A DNA stretch of 6,849 nt from Elusimicrobiota bacterium (lineage in GTDB: Bacteria; Elusimicrobiota; Elusimicrobia; UBA1565; UBA9628): contig JAGWMT010000175.1 in the NCBI GenBank assembly GCA_028871595.1, positions 1-6,849 on the forward strand, in the 5' to 3' direction. A program made the position numbers and the translations under genes. The first letter of the stretch is position 1. Each line of letters starts with the position of its first letter. The notes under the pieces were generated by a model that was given only the letters and a program-made list of their open reading frames with translations, did not search any database and was not told the DNA's origin. This document shows positions 6,188 through 6,849 of this stretch, piece by piece.

Positions 6188-6849
6188 CGCGCCTTCGCCG
6201 CGGCGCGCACCAGCTCCTTGAAGCGGTCCCCGCGGTCCTCGAAGTCCCGGAACTGGTCGAAGGAGGCGCACGCCGGGGAGAGCAGGAGGACGTCCCCCTT
6301 CGCGCCGATCCGCAGGGCGGTGTCCACCGCGGTGGCCAGGTCGCCGCACGGAAAGACCGGAACCAGCCCGGCCAGGTCCTCCTCGATGCGGCGGGCGGCG
6401 GAGCCGATGGTGAGGATGCCCTTCACCGTTTTTTCGATCCACGGCTTGAGCGGCGCGTAGGGCGAGCCCTTGTGCAGTCCGCCCATGATCAGGAGGAGAC
6501 GCTTGCCTCCGGGTTCGAAGGCCTTGAGGGCGACCATCGCCGAATCCACGTTCGTGGCCTTGGAATCGTTCACGCAGCGCACGCCTCGGGCCGTCCCGCA
6601 GTCCTCGATCCGGTGCGGGACGCCCTTGAAGGACTTGAACGCCCTCTGGATCGCGGCGGGCTTGATCCCGCGCGCGAACCCCAGCAGGCCGGCGGCCAGG
6701 GCGTTTTCCAGGTTGTGGCGGCCGGGGAGCTTCGGCGGGATCAGAACGGCTTCTTTCTTCGCGCCGGGCAGGCGGAAATGGAGCTTGCCCCCTTCCTCCC
6801 AGGCGTGCACGTGCGCGGCCTTGGTTCCGAAGTACAGGCGTTCCGCCGG
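6184..6849 (-). CDS. murD: UDP-N-acetylmuramoyl-L-alanine--D-glutamate ligase, C-terminal part (partial, 5' end outside window)
   Basis: This is the last 221 codons of MurD, the cytoplasmic ATP-dependent ligase that adds D-glutamate to UDP-MurNAc-L-alanine in peptidoglycan precursor synthesis. The frame is open to the right edge, so the start and the ATP-binding P-loop are not visible. A complete MurD is about 440-460 residues, so roughly half is present. Seen in order: the Mur-ligase motif LPGRHNLENALAA at the junction of the central and C-terminal domains, GVPHRIE, the strongly MurD-typical VNDSKATNVDSA, the glycine/lysine loop MGGLHKGS, and the C-terminal LLSPACASFDQF with FEDRGDRF. These last motifs separate MurD from MurC, MurE and MurF. 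A GTG at 6808-6810 is internal and not the start, because the homology continues upstream of it (LYFGTK). The TGA stop overlaps the ftsW ATG by four bases, as is common in dcw clusters. No frameshift is seen. Confidence 0.96.
   Translation of the reverse strand, partial: PAERLYFGTKAAHVHAWEEGGKLHFRLPGAKKEAVLIPPKLPGRHNLENALAAGLLGFARGIKPAAIQRAFKSFKGVPHRIEDCGTARGVRCVNDSKATNVDSAMVALKAFEPGGKRLLLIMGGLHKGSPYAPLKPWIEKTVKGILTIGSAARRIEEDLAGLVPVFPCGDLATAVDTALRIGAKGDVLLLSPACASFDQFRDFEDRGDRFKELVRAAAKAR
6192..6196 (-). promoter_or_regulatory. Probable ribosome binding site of ftsW
   Basis: GAAGG read on the minus strand, inside the last codons of murD and four bases before the ftsW ATG. It is a moderate Shine-Dalgarno match with a short spacer. 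The overlapping stop and start suggest that ribosomes finishing murD re-initiate here. Confidence 0.5.

Noticed and set aside
1..6849. CRISPR arrays, tRNA or rRNA genes, insertion sequences, inverted-repeat terminators
   Set aside because: No spaced direct repeats, tRNA-like arms, transposase motifs, or hairpin followed by a T-run were seen. Coding sequence fills the whole window.

Overview
The window is about 6.8 kb of very GC-rich bacterial chromosome. All supported genes lie on the minus strand, so transcription runs from the right edge to the left edge. There are six genes in the order murD (3' end only), ftsW, murG, surE, a CapA-type metallophosphatase gene, and a membrane sensor histidine kinase (5' part only). 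No stretch is non-coding. Four of the five junctions are 4-base start/stop overlaps (ATGA or GTGA) and the fifth is a 13-base overlap, so this is almost certainly the middle of one polycistronic, translationally coupled operon. Its promoter and terminator both lie outside the window.

Right part (3993-6849): murD, ftsW and murG are the peptidoglycan-precursor section of a dcw (division and cell wall) cluster. MurD adds D-glutamate to UDP-MurNAc-L-Ala. FtsW is the septal SEDS glycosyltransferase. MurG converts lipid I to lipid II. Together they supply and use lipid II at the division site.

Left part (1-3996): the classical cluster would usually continue with murC, murB, ddl, ftsQ or ftsA. Here murG is followed without a gap by surE (metal-dependent nucleoside monophosphate phosphatase), an exported CapA/PGA_cap calcineurin-like phosphoesterase, and a histidine kinase. 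The kinase joins a MASE1 membrane module and an extracytoplasmic CHASE domain to a HisKA/HATPase core. This tail is the most interesting part, because it places a signalling receptor and two phosphatase-family enzymes under the same translational coupling as septal wall synthesis. Any functional link is inference.

Organism: a diderm or otherwise walled bacterium with a high-GC genome. I cannot place it taxonomically from the sequence alone. The lysine-rich proteins despite high GC and the compact gene order would fit several lineages (for example Elusimicrobiota or a deltaproteobacterial-type group), but this is a guess.
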